This document shows positions 9,366-18,521 of a stretch of 64,000 nt of DNA, piece after piece. Source of the stretch: Pseudomonas piscis (GTDB lineage Bacteria > Pseudomonadota > Gammaproteobacteria > Pseudomonadales > Pseudomonadaceae); assembly GCF_009380155.1 (NCBI RefSeq), contig NZ_WHUV01000001.1:186001-250000 (forward strand), read 5' to 3'. The position numbers were made by a program, and so were the translations under genes. Every line of letters begins with the position of its first letter. The stretch's first letter is position 1. The notes under the pieces were generated by a model. That model had not been told where the DNA came from. It ran no database searches and saw only the letters and a program-made list of their open reading frames with translations.

Positions 9366-11070
9366 GTTGATCAGCGCCGTGCTGGCCATGACCCTGGCCG
9401 GGGGCGCGTGGGCCGATGAACCCGGCAACAAGATGGATAACCCCAAGCCCCTGGCCGGCGATGTCAGCCTGCCGTTGCCATGCGATGGCGAGATGGTGTT
9501 CCGCTACGTCTACGTGCTGGCCCAGGGCACCCTGGATGACCGCGAGATCAACCTCGGCTATCCCTTCGCCGAGGGCGAGAGCGGCTACCAGCAGTCGTTC
9601 ATTTCCGGCTACCGGCGGGACTACATCAACGGCCAGTTCACCCTCAAGGACTTGCCGGGCCCCTGGGCCAAGACCATCGGCCCGCTGCTGCCCAAGGCCG
9701 GCACCGGGGTGCCGCTCAAGCCGATGATGTACTTCATCGGCAAGTACGAGGTCACGGCTCGCCAGTACGCCCAGGTGATGGCCCAGGCCCAGTCCCTGGC
9801 CAGCGGCGAACCGGCCCCGGCCTGCGAGGCGCCGCAAGGCATGCAGGGGCGCCTGCCCAAGGTCAAGCTGTCGCGCTTCGAGGCCGAGCGCTTCGCCGCT
9901 GTGTACAGCGCCTGGCTGATGAAGAACCATCGCGATCTGCTGCCGGTCAGCGGGCGTGGCGGCTCCGCCGAGGACGGCGGCCTGGGCTTCGTGCGCCTGC
10001 CCACCGAAGTGGAGTGGGAATACGCTGCCCGTGGCGGCCAGGCGGTGAGCCGCCAGGAGCTGGAAGGCCGGCTGTTCCCAAGGCGCGTGGAGGGCAGCGA
10101 GAGTGATGGCCCGCTGGGCGATTGGGCGGTGTTCAACCAGGTGGCTGGCGGTACCGGCCAGGCGGCACGACTGATGCCCATCGGCACCAAGCTGCCCAAC
10201 CCCATCGGCCTGTTCGACGTGATCGGCAACGCCGCGGAGATGGTCCAGGAGTCCTTCCAGCTGGTGCACGCCGGCCGGCGCCAGGGCACCTATGGTGGTT
10301 TCGTGGTCAAGGGCGGCAACTACCTGGAGGGCGAGGGCACGTTGTTCACCGGCATGCGTCGCGAATACCCGTTGTTCGCCGCCGACGGCACCGAGCAGAG
10401 CAACGAGACCACCGGCTTCCGGGTGGCCATCGGGGCGCTGTCGGCGCCGCGCTCGCGCTACAAGGAACTGTTCGCCCAATGGCAGAAGGAAGGGCGCCTG
10501 GCGTCCCTGACCGACGCCATCGACGACGCCCAGGATCCGACCAAGCGCCTGGACAGCATCATCGCCGCCAGCGTCGACCCACGGCTACAGGCCGAGCTGG
10601 GGCTGGTCAACGAAGAGCTCAAGCGCAACGTTTCGCTGATCGCCCAACAGCGCGAGGAAGCGGCGGGCAACCTGATCCAGTCCTCGGCGCTGGTGGCCGA
10701 GACGATCAACAACTACAACATTCGCCTGACCAACCTGAAAAAGAGCCAGCAGCAAGCCCTCGATGCCAAGGACGAGCCCAGCGCCAAGCTGTTCGCCGAA
10801 GCCATCGACAACGGCCGCAGCGCCCTGGACGGGGCGGTGGCGATCTATATCGACAACCTGGCCACGGGCACCCGTTACACCGACGCGGTGATCCAGGCGC
10901 AATTTCAACGGATCAAGGAAGAGCTCAATCGCAAGCCGGTGCTCGGCAAGAGCCTGGTGACGCGCGCTACGTTATTCGTTCGCCATGTCGGGGACTACCG
11001 CCAGAAACAGCGGGCCGACCCGGCGACGATTTTGAAGGAACTGCTCGCATCGACCGGTCAGAAGTCGTGA
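9358..11070 (+). CDS. tagR: Periplasmic FGE-sulfatase-fold protein TagR
   Basis: 570 residues from ATG 9358, overlapping the tagS end; an in-frame TTG at 9334 would hide the signal peptide, so the ATG is preferred. The N-terminus, MYKLISAVLAMTLAGGAWA, is a clear Sec signal peptide. Residues about 110-365 have the formylglycine-generating-enzyme-like fold (KYEVTARQYAQVM, RLPTEVEWEYAARGG, GNAAEMVQE, TTGFRV). The C-terminal 200 residues are helical and probably coiled. TagR is known to promote PpkA activation in the periplasm. The family adopts the fold without known modifying activity here. Confidence 0.9.
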   Translation: MYKLISAVLAMTLAGGAWADEPGNKMDNPKPLAGDVSLPLPCDGEMVFRYVYVLAQGTLDDREINLGYPFAEGESGYQQSFISGYRRDYINGQFTLKDLPGPWAKTIGPLLPKAGTGVPLKPMMYFIGKYEVTARQYAQVMAQAQSLASGEPAPACEAPQGMQGRLPKVKLSRFEAERFAAVYSAWLMKNHRDLLPVSGRGGSAEDGGLGFVRLPTEVEWEYAARGGQAVSRQELEGRLFPRRVEGSESDGPLGDWAVFNQVAGGTGQAARLMPIGTKLPNPIGLFDVIGNAAEMVQESFQLVHAGRRQGTYGGFVVKGGNYLEGEGTLFTGMRREYPLFAADGTEQSNETTGFRVAIGALSAPRSRYKELFAQWQKEGRLASLTDAIDDAQDPTKRLDSIIAASVDPRLQAELGLVNEELKRNVSLIAQQREEAAGNLIQSSALVAETINNYNIRLTNLKKSQQQALDAKDEPSAKLFAEAIDNGRSALDGAVAIYIDNLATGTRYTDAVIQAQFQRIKEELNRKPVLGKSLVTRATLFVRHVGDYRQKQRADPATILKELLASTGQKS

Positions 11071-11153
11071 CCGGCCGCTGTCTGTCGAGCCTGGAGGATC
11101 TCGGACGACCTTGAGTCGCGCCGAGTTGGTCAAACTTAATCGAGATCACGAAC

Positions 11154-12083
11154 ATGCTTTTTTCCCGCAACCCATTTGCTTCAACGTCCAAGCGTCACCT
11201 GCTGTTGGTTGCCGCCGGGTTCAGCACCGTATTGACCGGTTGCGCGACCTCTCCGGTGTCCAAGGTGGCCTCCACCACCAAGGTCGAGTACTACCCGAGC
11301 TGCTACGAGCCGGTGCAGCACCTGCGTACCACTGATTCGGACATGACCAAGTCGGTCGTCACCGGCGCTGCCCTGGGCGCTGCTGGCGGTGCCTTGCTCG
11401 GGGTTCTTGCCGGTGGTGAGAATCGCGGTCGCAACGCGGCCATCGGCGCCGCCGGTGGTGCCCTGGCTGGCGGTGCTGCCGGCTATTACACCGAACGCCA
11501 GAAGCAGATCGCCGATGACAACCAGCGCATCGCGTCCTACGCCACTGACGTCAACAAGAGCGTGGCCGACATCGACCGCAGCACCGCTTATGCCCGTGCT
11601 TCGCAGACGTGCTACCAGCGCGCCTTCGACAGCCTGATCAGCGCGCGCAAGGCCAACAGCATCAATGACGTGGAAGGGCGCAAGCGCCTGGCGGAAATCG
11701 TCAGCGGGCTGAAGGAGTCCAACGACCTGATCACCGCGGTGAACGGTCGGGCCAGCGAGGACCTGAGCAAGTACAACCAGGCCTATGAGCAAGACCTGCA
11801 GCAGGTGGGCGTGCAGCGCACCGACGTGGTCAAGGTCGCCGCCGCCGATACCACTCCAGTGACCACCACCGGCAAAGGCAAGGGCAAAGGCAAAACCCCT
11901 CCGAAGGCGAAGCTGCCAGTGGTGCCCAAGGAAGCGGTGAGCACCGAGAAGTCGATGCAGCAGGCCAAGACCAAGCAGGCCGAGAGCAATAAGGTGGCCA
12001 CCACCGGCCAGACCCAGGTCAACAGCATGTGCAAGAACCCGGACCTGGGCGACTGGGCACCGGTACCTTGCCCGAACGTCTGA
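11154..12083 (+). CDS. tagQ: Outer-membrane lipoprotein TagQ
   Basis: A 309-residue lipoprotein with lipobox LTGC (Cys30), followed by Ala, which favours outer-membrane sorting. A glycine-zipper-like segment at about residues 66-105 (AAGGALLG, GAAGGALAGGAAG) resembles those in envelope-spanning proteins. The middle is helical and the C-terminal region is Lys/Pro rich (GKGKGKGKTPPKAK). In P. aeruginosa TagQ anchors TagR at the outer membrane. The gene follows tagR after 83 bases, the largest gap in this cluster, and closes the T6SS block. Confidence 0.88.
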   Translation: MLFSRNPFASTSKRHLLLVAAGFSTVLTGCATSPVSKVASTTKVEYYPSCYEPVQHLRTTDSDMTKSVVTGAALGAAGGALLGVLAGGENRGRNAAIGAAGGALAGGAAGYYTERQKQIADDNQRIASYATDVNKSVADIDRSTAYARASQTCYQRAFDSLISARKANSINDVEGRKRLAEIVSGLKESNDLITAVNGRASEDLSKYNQAYEQDLQQVGVQRTDVVKVAAADTTPVTTTGKGKGKGKTPPKAKLPVVPKEAVSTEKSMQQAKTKQAESNKVATTGQTQVNSMCKNPDLGDWAPVPCPNV

Positions 12084-12223
12084 GTCAGTGATTGTCTGAC
12101 AAGATGTAGCGATAAGCGCTGAACGCCAGGCGATCTTCGAGCAATCGAACGGATCGGCTGGCGCTCGGCGAGTTACAGGTTACACTGCGCCGGCCATCCA
12201 ATAATTCCACTGAGGCGCCGCGC

Positions 12224-12607
12224 ATGAAATTTCGTTTTCTCCTCTGGGTGCTTGGCCTGTTGATGGGCAAAGCCAGTCGCAACAATCCCGCTTTCCAGCA
12301 ACAGTTGGGCGACAAGGAGCTGGTTTTCCAGCTGCAGACGCTCGATGGCAAGGTTGCTCGGCATTTCTTCGTCAAGGACCAGCGTGTCACCAGTCGTTCG
12401 GGGTTCTATCCCGAGCCGGCGTTCGCCATCGCCTTCAAGGACGCGGCGTACGGCTTTGCCACCATGCAGGCGAAGAACAAGCAACTGGCATTCATGACCG
12501 GGATCCAGGACAAGTCGATCCAGATCAAGGGCAATCCGGCGCTGGTGATCTGGTTCCAGGGGCTGACCAAGTACCTGAAGCCCAAGAAGTCCAAGCCCAA
12601 GGCTTGA
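12224..12607 (+). CDS. Small SCP2-like protein, function unknown
   Basis: 127 residues starting at ATG 12224 with TGAGGCG eight bases upstream. The N-terminus is hydrophobic (FRFLLWVLGLLMG), perhaps a membrane anchor. The remainder resembles an SCP2/sterol-carrier-type fold (LVFQLQTLDGKVARHFFV, AFAIAFKDAAYGFATM, IQIKGNPALVIWFQGL), a lipid-binding fold. The C-terminus is Lys-rich (KPKKSKPKA). Homologues sit near recG in other Pseudomonas genomes (recalled, not checked). The substrate is unknown. Confidence 0.75.
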   Translation: MKFRFLLWVLGLLMGKASRNNPAFQQQLGDKELVFQLQTLDGKVARHFFVKDQRVTSRSGFYPEPAFAIAFKDAAYGFATMQAKNKQLAFMTGIQDKSIQIKGNPALVIWFQGLTKYLKPKKSKPKA

Positions 12608-12664
12608 GGCGTTCGACGCGACAGTCGGCGGCAGGGCCGCGACCGGTCGCAGGAGATGATCCGG

Positions 12665-12702
12665 AAGGGATTCTGCAGGCCGCAAGGGCCTGCAGAAAGA
12701 CT
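12665..12702. terminator. Bidirectional hairpin between convergent genes
   Basis: A perfect 11-bp stem (12671-12681 TTCTGCAGGCC with 12687-12697) and loop GCAAG lie between two convergent genes. The T-tract is weak in both directions. Confidence 0.6.
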
Positions 12703-14102
12703 CAGGCCTGGCTGAATTGCGAGGCCAGTTCGCGCAGCAACACCTCGGCTTCAAGCACCTTGCTCACCACATCCTCGGCCTTGTCGCGACTGAGCCCCAG
12801 GCGTTCGAACAGGGCCTCGGGAATCTCTTCGCGGGGGCCGGAGCCGATACCCCGACTACGCAGCAGGCGCACTGCCAGGCAGACCAGGTTCGGGTACTCG
12901 GCATAGGCGCCGTCGTAGCTCGGGTCGTGCTGGAAGCGCAGGGCGGTGCACAACTCGTCCGGCATGTCCCAGTAGCGCATCAGCCAGGAGCCGATCTGCT
13001 CGCGACTGATGCCCAGCAGGTGCTGCTCGATGTAGCTGTGGCACAGGTGCGGGTTGACCTCCAGGTGCCGGCAGATCAGCGAGAAGTGCGGCGGGAACAC
13101 ATGGGCCAGCAGCAGGTAGCCGAAGTTGTGCAGCAGGCCGGCGAGGTAGGTCAGGCCGGCTTCAGGGCGCTGGGCCCGGGGCATGGCGCGGGTCAGGCCC
13201 TCGATCACCGCGGCGGTGTAGATCGACTGCTGCCAGTACGGCGTGGCGTGCTGCGGCTGGTCCTTGGGCAGGCTCAGGGTCTTGCCCAGGGCCAGGCCCA
13301 GGGCGAGGTTGATCACCAGGTCGAAGCCGAGCACGCGGACGATGGCGTCTTCCACCGAGCGGATCTTGCCCGGCGAGGCGTAGTAGGGCGATGCCGCCCA
13401 GCTCACCACCTGCGCGGCCAGTGCCGGGTCGGTTTCCACTACCCCGGTGATGTCGTCGATGGTGGCGTTGGGGTCGACCCGCAGCTTGATGATCTTCTGT
13501 GCGGTTTCCGCCAGGGGCGGGATCTCGATGGTGGCTTCCAGGCGCTGCTGGATGCGCCGGGCGGTGAAGGCCTGCATCGCCTGGGAGATTTCCTCGCGGT
13601 CATCGTCCGGGCGGTCGAGGTTGGGCCGGATGCTGCTCAGGGACTCGCCGAAGGTACCGGCGCTGGCCTTGCTGAGCATGCCCTTGAAGTCTTCGCGAGT
13701 GATTTCCAGCAGCACACCCGGCTCGCCCGAGTGGATCAGCAGGCTGGGCTCGTGCAGCAGGCTTTCTTCGTACAGGCAGGGCGAGCTGGTCAGGGCCGGC
13801 AGGCCAGGCAGCAGGCTCAGGCTGTGCTTGCCGAGCATGCGCTCCAGGCGTTCGGTGGAGACCGAGCGCAAGCGTCGGCCGGTGAGCTCGGCGAGGCGGT
13901 TCAGGTCCAGCAACTGGCTCTGTGGGAACAGCACCATCAGGGCGCCGACGGCGTCATCGAGCAACACCGCCTGGACTTTGCGCGAGGCGGGCAGTTCGGG
14001 GCGGTCGATGACTTCGTTATAGCCGATGGCCAGCTTGCCGAGCAGCAACCGGATGACAGATGGCGCGTGCGGGGTTGCAGTGGCGAGGGCAACTTCTGTC
14101 AT
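12702..14102 (-). CDS. YbaK-like domain / HDOD domain signalling protein
   Basis: 466 residues. The N-terminal ~150 residues look like a YbaK/aminoacyl-tRNA-deacylase-type domain (RKVQAVLLDDAVGALMVLFP, LDLNRLAELTGRRLRSVS, LLPGLPAL). After a linker rich in charged residues comes an HDOD domain from about residue 190 (IEIPPLAETAQKIIKLRVDP, SVEDAIVRVLGFDLVINLALGLALG, YLAGLLHNFGYLLLAHVFP). HDOD domains are non-catalytic HD-like signalling modules. Whether the YbaK part hydrolyses mischarged tRNA cannot be judged, because the catalytic lysine alignment is uncertain. It is transcribed toward the small SCP2-like gene and divergently from nothing close; recG lies 80 bases upstream on the same strand. 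Confidence 0.85.
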   Translation of the reverse strand: MTEVALATATPHAPSVIRLLLGKLAIGYNEVIDRPELPASRKVQAVLLDDAVGALMVLFPQSQLLDLNRLAELTGRRLRSVSTERLERMLGKHSLSLLPGLPALTSSPCLYEESLLHEPSLLIHSGEPGVLLEITREDFKGMLSKASAGTFGESLSSIRPNLDRPDDDREEISQAMQAFTARRIQQRLEATIEIPPLAETAQKIIKLRVDPNATIDDITGVVETDPALAAQVVSWAASPYYASPGKIRSVEDAIVRVLGFDLVINLALGLALGKTLSLPKDQPQHATPYWQQSIYTAAVIEGLTRAMPRAQRPEAGLTYLAGLLHNFGYLLLAHVFPPHFSLICRHLEVNPHLCHSYIEQHLLGISREQIGSWLMRYWDMPDELCTALRFQHDPSYDGAYAEYPNLVCLAVRLLRSRGIGSGPREEIPEALFERLGLSRDKAEDVVSKVLEAEVLLRELASQFSQA

Positions 14103-14181
14103 GGCGTGGTATCCGTTTTTCTACAATGTGACCAGTATAACCAGCTTGGTCATTCCAATGGTTCACTAACTGAGGCTTGGT

Positions 14182-16257
14182 TCACACTTGACCGTATTGC
14201 TGGCCGTGGCGCAACCAGCGCTCCAGCAGCGGGCTGACGTGGGTCGGCCAGCGCTCCAGCAGTGCCTGGGCGGCGTCGCGTACGGCGGGCAGCAAGTCGG
14301 CATCGCGCATCAGGTCGGCGACCTTGAACTGCAGCAGGCCGGTCTGCCGGGTGCCGAGCATTTCCCCCGGGCCGCGCAATTCCAGATCCTTTTCGGCGAT
14401 GACGAAGCCGTCGTTGGTTTCACGCATGATGCCCAGGCGTTGACGACCGATTTGTGAAAGCGGTGGATGGTAGAGCAGCACGCAGTGGCTGGCGGCGCTG
14501 CCACGGCCGACCCGGCCGCGCAATTGGTGCAGTTGCGCCAGGCCCAGGCGTTCCGGGTTCTCGATGATCATCAGGCTGGCATTGGGCACGTCGACCCCGA
14601 CCTCGATCACCGTGGTGGCCACCAGCAGTTGCAGGTTGCCGGCCTTGAATTCGGCCATGACCGCGGCTTTTTCCGGCGCCTTCATGCGGCCGTGGATCAG
14701 CCCCACCCGCAGTTCGCCGAGGGCGCTGGAGAGGTCCTCGTAGGTGGTCTCGGCGGCTTGGCAGGTGAGCTCCTCGGATTCCTCGATCAGGGTGCAGACC
14801 CAATAGGCCTGGCGTCCCTCGGCACAGGCGGCGCGCACTCGCTCGATCACCTCGATACGCCGGCTATCGGTCACCAGCACGGTGTTCACCGGAGTACGCC
14901 CCGGCGGCAATTCGTCGAGGATCGAGGTGTCCAGGTCGGCATAGGCGCTCATGGCCAGGGTCCGGGGAATGGGCGTGGCGGTCATGATCAACTGGTGCGG
15001 GCAAAGCCGGCCGCCCACGCCTTTCTGGCGCAGGGCCAGGCGCTGCTGGACGCCGAAGCGGTGTTGTTCGTCGATGATCACCAGGGCCAGGTTCTTGAAT
15101 TGCACTTCGTCCTGGAACAGTGCGTGGGTACCCACCACCATGGGCGCGCCGGCGGCGATCTGTTCCAGGGCGGCGCTGCGGCTCTTGCCCTTGAGCTTGC
15201 CGGCCAGCCAGGCGACTTCCAGGCCCAGCGGCTCCAGCCAGCGCTTGAAGGTGATGAAGTGCTGTTCGGCGAGGATCTCGGTGGGCGCCATCAGCGCCAC
15301 CTGGTAGCCGGCCTCCAGCGCTTGCAGGGCCGCCAGGGCGGCGACCACGGTCTTGCCGGCGCCGACGTCACCCTGGATCAGCCTCAGCATGGGTTCGGGC
15401 TGGCTCAGGTCGTAGGCGATCTCGTTGCCTACTCGCTGCTGGGCGCCGGTGGGAGCGAAGCCCAGGTTCTTCAGGTAGCGGGCCGGCAGCTTCTTGGCCA
15501 CTGGCAGCACCGGCGCGCGTTGGGAGCGCTGGCTGTCGCGCAGGCGCTGCTGGGACAACTGGTGGGTCAGCAGCTCTTCGAAGGCCAGGCGGTGCTGGGC
15601 CCAGTGATGACCCAGGGCCAGCTCATCGACATCGGCGTCGGCCGGTGGGTGGTGCAGGTAGCGGATCGCGTCGTCCAGGGGCGCCAACTGATAGTCCCGG
15701 GCCAGCTCCTCGGGCAGCCAGTCCGGCAGGCTGCGGGGGCCGAGCATGGCCAGGCTCTGCTGGCAGAGCATGCGCAGGCGCTGTTGGGTCAGGCCTTCGG
15801 TGAGCGGGTAGATGGGGGTCAGGGTCTGGTCCACCGGCGGTGGTTCGTCGCCGCTGATGGCGCGGTATTCAGGGTGGTAGATCTCCAGCCCCGAGGCGCC
15901 CGGGCGAGCCTCCCCGTAGCAACGTACCCGGGTGCCACGCTTGAGGCCTTCCTTCTGGGCGTTGCTGAAGTGGTAGAAGCGCAGGCTCAGGCCGCCGGTA
16001 CCGTCCTGCAAGCGCACCAGCAGGCTGCGGCGCTTGCCCATGACCACGTCGGCGCCGCTGACGGTACCTTCGACCACCGCATCCTGGCCCGGGCGCAGGG
16101 CGCCGATGGGGACCACGCGGGTACGGTCCTGATAGCGCAGGGGCAGGTGGAACAGCACGTCCTGGAGGTTTTCCAGGCCGACCTTGGCCAGCTTCTCGGC
16201 CATGGCTTCGCCGACGCCCTTGAGCGCCGTCACCGGCACCTTCGACAACTCGGTCAT
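14182..16257 (-). CDS. recG: ATP-dependent DNA helicase RecG
   Basis: 691 residues, the usual RecG length. An N-terminal wedge/OB domain (LRPGQDAVVEGTVSGADVVMG) precedes two helicase domains: Walker A QGDVGAGKTVVA, DEQHRFGVQQR (DEQH box), TATPIPRTL, and motifs V/VI ATTVIEVGVDVPNA and QLRGRVGRG. RecG remodels stalled forks and branches Holliday-type junctions. It lies nine bases after oxyR on the same strand, as in other pseudomonads, where the two are cotranscribed and recG contributes to oxidative-stress survival (established for P. aeruginosa). Confidence 0.97.
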   Translation of the reverse strand: MTELSKVPVTALKGVGEAMAEKLAKVGLENLQDVLFHLPLRYQDRTRVVPIGALRPGQDAVVEGTVSGADVVMGKRRSLLVRLQDGTGGLSLRFYHFSNAQKEGLKRGTRVRCYGEARPGASGLEIYHPEYRAISGDEPPPVDQTLTPIYPLTEGLTQQRLRMLCQQSLAMLGPRSLPDWLPEELARDYQLAPLDDAIRYLHHPPADADVDELALGHHWAQHRLAFEELLTHQLSQQRLRDSQRSQRAPVLPVAKKLPARYLKNLGFAPTGAQQRVGNEIAYDLSQPEPMLRLIQGDVGAGKTVVAALAALQALEAGYQVALMAPTEILAEQHFITFKRWLEPLGLEVAWLAGKLKGKSRSAALEQIAAGAPMVVGTHALFQDEVQFKNLALVIIDEQHRFGVQQRLALRQKGVGGRLCPHQLIMTATPIPRTLAMSAYADLDTSILDELPPGRTPVNTVLVTDSRRIEVIERVRAACAEGRQAYWVCTLIEESEELTCQAAETTYEDLSSALGELRVGLIHGRMKAPEKAAVMAEFKAGNLQLLVATTVIEVGVDVPNASLMIIENPERLGLAQLHQLRGRVGRGSAASHCVLLYHPPLSQIGRQRLGIMRETNDGFVIAEKDLELRGPGEMLGTRQTGLLQFKVADLMRDADLLPAVRDAAQALLERWPTHVSPLLERWLRHGQQYGQV

Positions 16258-16266
16258 GGTGACGGC

Positions 16267-17187
16267 TTAACTGGCGACGGGCGGCTTGGCCACGGAGCAC
16301 AGGCGGATCGAGTCGGCGAGGATCTCGATGGCCTTGGGCCGCGGGAAGCTCGCGCGCCAGGCAATGGCCACGGTGCGAAATGGTGCCGGCGGGGTCAGCG
16401 GACGGACCTCGATGACCCCGGGGGCGTAGTGGTGGCTGTCCACCGCCGACAGCGGCAGGATCGAGACGCCCAGGCCCGAGGCGACCATGTGGCGGATGGT
16501 TTCCAGCGAGCTGGACTCCACGGTGGTGTGCTTGGCGCCGTCGTTGCCCTTGGTCAGGGTCGGGCAGGCTTCCAGGACCTGGTCGCGGAAGCAGTGGCCT
16601 TCACCCAGCAGCAACAGGCTCTTGTCGTTGAGCAGGCTGGCGTCGATGGTTTCCTTGCGGGTCCAGGAGTGGTCGCTGGGCATCAGCACATAGAAGGGTT
16701 CGTCGTACAGCGGCAGGGTCAGCACATCGGCTTCGTTGAACGGCAGGGCGATGATGATCGCGTCCAGCTCGCCGTTGCGCAGCTTGTCGCGCAGCACGTG
16801 GGTGAAGTTTTCCTCGATGTACAGCGGCATCTGCGGGGCGACCCGGTGCAGCTGTGGAATCAGGTGGGGGAACAGGTACGGGCCGACGGTATAGATGGCG
16901 CCGACCTTGAGGGGGGCGGTCAGCTGGTTCTTGCCGGCCTGGGCCAGCTCACGGATACCCTGGGCCTGCTCCAGGACCTTCTGCGCCTGGGCGACGATGG
17001 TTTCGCCTACCGGTGTCAGGCGCACGGCGCTCTTGCTGCGCTCGAAGATCAGCACGCCGAGTTCGTCCTCGAGCTTCTTCACGCCGACCGAGAGGGTGGG
17101 CTGGCTGACGTGGCAACGCTCGGCGGCATGGCCGAAATGCTGCTCCTGGGCAAGGGTAACGATGTAGCGCAGTTCTGTAAGGGTCAT
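16267..17187 (-). CDS. oxyR: LysR-type peroxide sensor OxyR
   Basis: 306 residues from ATG 17187 (MTLTELRYIVTLAQEQHFGHA); the open frame extends 28 codons upstream, but this start gives the family N-terminus. N-terminal LysR HTH (AAERCHVSQPTLSVGVKKLE) and effector domain. The segment GEGHCFRDQVLEACPTL supplies the two redox cysteines, nine residues apart, that form the peroxide-induced disulfide. It activates catalase, alkyl hydroperoxide reductase and similar genes. It is followed directly by recG. Confidence 0.96.
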   Translation of the reverse strand: MTLTELRYIVTLAQEQHFGHAAERCHVSQPTLSVGVKKLEDELGVLIFERSKSAVRLTPVGETIVAQAQKVLEQAQGIRELAQAGKNQLTAPLKVGAIYTVGPYLFPHLIPQLHRVAPQMPLYIEENFTHVLRDKLRNGELDAIIIALPFNEADVLTLPLYDEPFYVLMPSDHSWTRKETIDASLLNDKSLLLLGEGHCFRDQVLEACPTLTKGNDGAKHTTVESSSLETIRHMVASGLGVSILPLSAVDSHHYAPGVIEVRPLTPPAPFRTVAIAWRASFPRPKAIEILADSIRLCSVAKPPVAS

Positions 17188-17304
17188 AGCGGGCGTCCGT
17201 GAGGTTGCGGCCAAGCATAACGGCTGCAATCGATAGACGCACGTTATCAGACTGAGGGAGGAGTGCGACACCCGCCAATGCCTGTGTCGGACGGGTTGTT
17301 GAAT

Positions 17305-17332
17305 GCGAAGGGCACCCTGCGGTGCCCTTGCC
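17305..17332 (-). terminator. Hairpin terminator downstream of tonB
   Basis: A 9-bp stem (17308-17316 AAGGGCACC with 17321-17329) and 4-base loop lie just beyond the tonB stop. No strong T-run follows, so efficiency is uncertain. Confidence 0.55.
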
Positions 17333-17337
17333 TTGGA

Positions 17338-18090
17338 TCAGCGGCGGCCGCGGCTGCGGTCGATCTCGTAGTTGTACGAGGCGGTGATTTCCACGCTGCC
17401 GTTGTTGAGCATGTCGGCGGGTGGCTTGGGCAGCGGTTGGGCGCGACGGATCATGTCCAGGGTGGCGCGATCCAGGTCGGCATTGCCTGAACGCCCGACC
17501 AGCTCGTAGGACAGTACCTTGCCTTCGGCATCCACCACGAAGCGCAGGGAGTTGGTGCCTTCCTTACCGCGTCGCTGGGCTTCGCTCGGGTAGCGCTTGT
17601 ACTTGGCCAGGTGCGCCTGCAGCTCGCCCTGCCAGTTGGCCTTGGCGGCCGCCTGGGCTGGCGATGGACCCGGGGTCGCCGGTGCCGGGTTGCTCGACGT
17701 TGCCGGTGTCACCGGAGCGTCGCTGGGCTTTTCGTCAGAAGGTTTTTCCTTCGGCGGCTCCGGCTTTTCCACTGGCTTTGGTGGTTGTGGCTTGGGCTTC
17801 TGCTTGACCGGCTTGGGCACCGAGATGGTGGGCTTGGGCGCTTCGGCGAGTTTGGGCAGCGGCAGCTCTTCCACCGGAGCCGGTGGTTGTGGCGGGGTCA
17901 CCACTTTCGGTGGTGCCGGAGGAGGCGGCACAGGGGCAGGCGCCAATTCGACCACCATGGCTTGGGGTGGAATGGGCATCGGCTGTGGCTTGGACCAGTT
18001 GAGGGCGAGTGCGATCGCCGCCGCGTGGACGCCCAGCACCACGGCCAGGCTACCGCTGTAACGCGTCAGTCTTTGGCGCGTCGTGATCAT
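17338..18090 (-). CDS. tonB: TonB energy-transducing protein
   Basis: A 250-residue protein with one N-terminal membrane helix (SGSLAVVLGVHAAAIALAL), including the Ser/His face used to contact ExbB-ExbD. A long Pro/Lys-rich spacer (PVPPPPAPPK, KPKPQPPKPVEKPEPPKEKP) reaches across the periplasm. The C-terminal TonB domain from about residue 165 includes YKRYPSEAQRRGKEG and SLRFVVDAEGKVLS. It transfers proton-motive energy to outer-membrane siderophore and vitamin receptors. The start overlaps the exbD stop by four bases, so this is the third gene of exbB-exbD-tonB. Confidence 0.96.
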   Translation of the reverse strand: MITTRQRLTRYSGSLAVVLGVHAAAIALALNWSKPQPMPIPPQAMVVELAPAPVPPPPAPPKVVTPPQPPAPVEELPLPKLAEAPKPTISVPKPVKQKPKPQPPKPVEKPEPPKEKPSDEKPSDAPVTPATSSNPAPATPGPSPAQAAAKANWQGELQAHLAKYKRYPSEAQRRGKEGTNSLRFVVDAEGKVLSYELVGRSGNADLDRATLDMIRRAQPLPKPPADMLNNGSVEITASYNYEIDRSRGRR

Positions 18091-18515
18091 TTCTTGGCTG
18101 CCGTCTCGAGTCCGACCAGGCCGACCTTCAGATAGCCGGCCGCACGCAGGGTGTCCATCACGCTCATCAGGTCGCCGTAGTCAACGCCTTTGTCGGCCTG
18201 GAAGAAGATCGTGGTGTCCTTCTTGCCTTGGGTCTTGGCGTCGAGGGCGGCGCCCAGGGTCTCGGCCTTGATCTCGTCTTCGCCGAGGAACAGACGCTGG
18301 TCGGCCTTGACGCTGAGGAACACCGGTTTCTCAGGGCGCGGCGCCGGCTTGGCGCTGGAGGCGGGGAGGTCGACCTTGATGTCCACGGTGGCCAGGGGAG
18401 CGGCCACCATGAAGATGATCAGTAGCACCAGCATCACGTCGATGAACGGCGTAACGTTGATCTCGTGGTTTTCGGCCAGGTCGTCGCCTGCCCCTTCCTT
18501 CAAATGCAAGCCCAT
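18087..18515 (-). CDS. exbD: ExbD proton-channel subunit
   Basis: 142 residues. After a short cytoplasmic N-terminus (HEINVTPFID) comes a single membrane helix with the essential Asp (FIDVMLVLLIIFMVAAPL), then a periplasmic domain (TIFFQADKGVDYGDLM). It is a partner of ExbB in the proton-driven motor that powers TonB. It lies six bases after exbB and overlaps tonB. Confidence 0.97.
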   Translation of the reverse strand: MGLHLKEGAGDDLAENHEINVTPFIDVMLVLLIIFMVAAPLATVDIKVDLPASSAKPAPRPEKPVFLSVKADQRLFLGEDEIKAETLGAALDAKTQGKKDTTIFFQADKGVDYGDLMSVMDTLRAAGYLKVGLVGLETAAKK

Positions 18516-18521
18516 GGCCGA

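Noticed and set aside
14467..17202. Long open frame of 911 codons on the plus strand opposite recG and oxyR
   Set aside because: It spans two well-supported genes on the other strand, and its translation is repetitive Gly/Gln/His/Val-rich, typical of an antisense shadow.
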